Shown in pieces: positions 61,105 through 64,000 of a DNA stretch of 64,000 bases; the stretch's first letter is position 1; every line of letters starts with the position of its first letter. Source of the stretch: Flammula alnicola (taxonomy: Eukaryota; Basidiomycota; Agaricomycetes; Agaricales; Strophariaceae); the NCBI GenBank assembly GCA_015499995.1, contig JADNRV010000223.1, positions 1 to 64,000 on the forward strand, in the 5' to 3' direction. Under the pieces are notes generated by a model. That model worked only from the letters and a program-made list of their open reading frames with translations. It was not told the origin of the DNA and did not search any database. A program made the position numbers and the translations under genes.

Positions 61105-63526
61105 GCTACGTCGTCGTCGTCGATGCTGCGGCTGGAGTGATCGCGAGATGTAATGCTCGTCGTCGTCTTCTCTCCACGGTTCTATGGACAATATCCTCAA
61201 ACAGACCGCAAGGTCTCGCAATCTTTATCTTGTATTTCCTCTCCTCTTTTTTGGGTCCTGGGTTGAACTTCGTCGTTACGGATTCGTTTCTTCTTCCTCA
61301 ATAATATCGCCTCCTCGTATATTGTTTATCCTTCATACCCTTACCCTATTCCCGGGAACGTTCGCGTTCTCTCTTTCATTTTTTTTTTTACATCTATTCT
61401 ACCTAATATCCTTCTCGTTTATACCTCCCTACCGCTCAAAGTAACAATTGTCGTCGTCTTACATAAAAAAAGTGTAGTTTCGCCATAACTTGTCCTCTCC
61501 TTTCTTCTTTCGATCTACCTCTTCGTAATGTACATACTTCGCTTTACATACCTTGCTTCGTTACGTTCGACTTGCGTACTTAACTTACTACCCTATGTCT
61601 GTCTGTCGGTCTGTCTGTATCTCGTCTTGGATTTATCGGGGTTCCAACACAAAAAATATCACTTCCAGTCGTTCCTTACCCACCTACTTCGCTACCCTTC
61701 TCGCTTCCCGCCTCCTAGCGTCTTTATATATCTATATACTATCTTTCTATACCACCCATAAATGAAGTTTATTGTTCTTGTCTCGTCATTAATTTACCAC
61801 GGCGTAATAGAGCTGAGAGCTTTGCGGGGGTACATCATTCACATCAGCTGCGGATTCCAAATCCAAATGGCGCCACATCGAATTCCTTGGCTTGATCATC
61901 GGACCTACTTACCATCGCATTCGTAGTTATCTTTGGCGATGTATTTATAACCGCTTCACCGATCGACACCCCATGCGAGCAACGCAGAAACATAAATCCC
62001 GGATAATTCGGCTGACTTATGAAAGCATATACAATGAAAGGAGCTCTGATAGCACATAACTGGAACTCTCTGTGTGTGCAATCAAAGAGGAAGTGATCCT
62101 CGTGAATACTGGATAGGAGGTGGGTCGGTATTTGATACTGCATTGATGGCCGTTTCTACCCGTGCAATGTAGTGAAGATAAGTACCCACAGTGTTGATTC
62201 TAGCCCTCCGAATACTTAGATGGGGATTCGAAGATGTAGTGGAGGAGAGAGCGAGTTGCTTATAACGACGGTGTCGATAGATGGGCGCTGTGGACCTGGC
62301 GATCTCAACCTTATAATTACTTAGGTACATACCCCTCAATAATAACCACTTATGCACTTCCAGTGCCTGTGCGTCCCGATAATCGATAGCAATATCGCCG
62401 TTCCGTCGTCGGCCCCTGGAAATTCCGTACGCTGGTTCCTTGCGCTTTTGATCCACCCCAAATGGTCATTTAGGCATCCTTATCGGCGAAGGGCATCATG
62501 TGCCGTTGTGTGTACGCAGGAAGTCTGATAAGTCGTTGGATCTCAGTGGAATCTTGCCGAAAAAGAAGCAGTAAATCCCGCCTGATAGCGACCATCGGTC
62601 TGCCAGTGACCGGTCGCTCGTCGTCTGTTGCCAAATTGTGGTGTAGATAACGAGCGCATGACCGGCGAGAGCGGCACTGGGAAGGTCTTCGCCATTACAT
62701 ATTTTCATGACCCTCTCACTCCACCGACACCGTGGCAAGCCGAGCGGTTCTTGACGACGACGTCAAGATAGATCTAATACAAGCCACGAGCTCGAGCTTA
62801 GAGGTACCTGAACTGAGCTCGGTTCCGCTGTACGAGTTTCTGTGCCTGCCGGGAGTACATTGCCAGGCGTTCTCGTCGAGGTCAAGGCCGAGGAGAACCG
62901 ATATATGACGTCTTATGCCTGATTCGATTTTGAGGTGCAAGGTACGCTGCGATCAGGGCTGTACTAGTCGTGGGGTGTGTGGCTGGGCGCTAAATATGTA
63001 GTACGATTCCATCGATTTGAGAAAGGAAATCGGTGGATATCAAGTCCAGTGAGCATAGAAAATATGGGATACATGGTTACATCGGGACAGTATCTGCAGA
63101 TAATTCGGTCGAGCAACCGCAACTGATCGGTGACCCCTTGAAAATAGAGCTCTTGTTGCAACGTTCTATACTTTATACTCAAATTCGCTGTTGTTTAGCA
63201 CCGAAAATTCCAATCCTGAGGTGCAACCTGGCCGATTTATCAGAGGAATGGATGAAGCGAAGAGAACGTGCCTTCCATTGAGACAGATTGGACTAGACAC
63301 AAAATGACTTATATCAGAACGATGAACTGTGCGTACAAATACAGGTTTTGAACACGTCTTTGTCTCTATCGTATAACGGTGCTCCTGATTGGGTGGAATG
63401 TATGCAATACAGTACATGAAAAGGAGGGAGAAAGTTTACTACAGAACGTATCATAATGGAAGCACTAGAGCCCGCCGAAACCCCTTTCGCAACGAGAAAT
63501 GTAGCAAGAGCATTAATGGAACGCAA
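61105..63526. other. 3' flank of the C2H2 gene and intergenic
   Basis: 61.2-61.8 kb is strongly C/T-rich and probably includes the 3' UTR. Minus-strand sequence at 62,480-62,940 has coding character in two frames (for example EIQRLIRLPAYTQRHMMPFADKDA then stop at 62,477) but no recognisable family or continuous model. Confidence 0.35.
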
Positions 63527-64000
63527 TCATGTGGACCGTACTAAAGGCGAAGAATATGTATAGTTTGGCGAACCACCACCGGGATGATCCTTGGGCAGCG
63601 TCGGCGCGAATCCAGGTGGGTACGGATTGAGATTTTCCATCCCAGGTATGGGGCTAAGAGGCACGAATCCAGGCGGGAGGTTGTTATCCGGCAAGGTCAT
63701 CTCGATCCGTTCTTCACCTTGTCCAGGAGTAAAGATCCCAAGGCCGGAATCTGGACGTTGATCGACATGCTGCTCCGGGAGAGGAGTCGCTCTATTTGCG
63801 CTTTCTGGTGTGAGAAGAATGGGATCGACAACCGTTCGCACAGAGTGCATTGATTGGGTATGGGTAGACTATGTGCAGTATATTAGACGTTGAGACGTTG
63901 AAGGTATGGAAGAACGACTTACAGGAGTTACAACCTCTATCCCAGGAACGGTAGCAGTCGAAGTACTTCTCTGAGCATTAGGAGGAAAAGTGGTTTGGAT
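63527..64000 (-). CDS. 3' end of an unidentified Pro-rich protein, continuing beyond the window
   Basis: Two exons, 63923-64000 (open at the right edge) and 63527-63868, joined over a 54-nt intron (63869-63922, GTAAGT...CATAG) with frame kept: ...EVVTP then STHTQSMHSVRTVVD. The C-terminus is hydrophilic and proline-rich, with a PPGF motif repeated (LPPGFVPLSP, YPPGFAPTLP) and an acidic EERIEMTLPDN stretch. No membrane segment is seen in this part. The domain that would define the protein lies outside the window, so no function is given. Confidence 0.6.

Overview
This is a nuclear genome window from a filamentous basidiomycete, most likely a wood- or litter-decaying member of the Agaricomycetes. 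The evidence is short (about 50-65 nt) GT-AG introns splitting most genes, a class II secreted haem peroxidase, a GH7 cellulase-type enzyme, a basidiomycete-type NACHT NLR with its characteristic 'MFNNSKN..GGT' first exon, MYND/DUF4470 and DUF6699 proteins, an intron-containing nuclear tRNA-Glu, and many DNA-transposon relics. It is gene-poor (about 11 credible protein genes in 64 kb) and repeat-rich.

Layout. 0-1 kb: 5' part of a GH7 glycoside hydrolase running off the left edge. 1.9-3.4 kb: a chimeric pseudogene whose two halves match loci at 30.3 kb and 44.3-45.4 kb. 3.8 kb: a 190-bp MITE. 4-7.4 kb: a DUF6699 gene and a NACHT NLR on the opposite strand. 7.5-8.2 kb: an inverted-repeat insertion absent from a duplicated copy of the NLR upstream region at 11.7-12.06 kb, which also keeps a solo NLR first exon. 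8.6-9 kb: a small secreted cysteine-rich protein. 13.4-14 kb: a Ser/Pro-rich protein. 15.7-16.9 kb: an element full of GCGTGC motifs with a 9-bp target duplication. 17-18 kb: a secreted protein of unknown function. 20.9-21.8 kb: two more short inverted-repeat elements, one with a perfect 9-bp target duplication. 24-25.7 kb: a nine-exon class II peroxidase. 27.8 kb: tRNA-Glu(UUC). 29-30.7 kb: degraded coding sequence.

31.7-38.4 kb is a striking 6.66-kb structure bounded by matching inverted termini. It carries two large tandem arrays of ~40-bp modules in opposite orientation. The inner ~0.8 kb of the arrays form near-identical palindromic arms symmetric about position 35,334. Directly downstream (38.6-43.3 kb) is a multi-exon Mutator-like (MULE) transposase gene.

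43.8-46.3 kb: MYND/DUF4470 gene. 47.0-47.4 kb: WSC-domain relic. 47.7-49.15 kb: the spindle-checkpoint protein BUB3. 52.4-52.7 kb: a hAT-type MITE with an 8-bp target duplication. 58.7-61.1 kb: a long C2H2 transcription factor. 63.5-64 kb: 3' end of an unidentified gene entering from the right.

Functionally, GH7, the peroxidase and the small secreted proteins form the extracellular (decay or interaction) part, while BUB3, the C2H2 factor and the tRNA are housekeeping or regulatory. The rest is shaped by DNA transposons: the resident MULE transposase, two inverted-repeat elements with 9-bp duplications, and several MITEs suggest active or recent class II transposition. Exon models were made by hand from splice motifs and frame continuity; no database search was possible.
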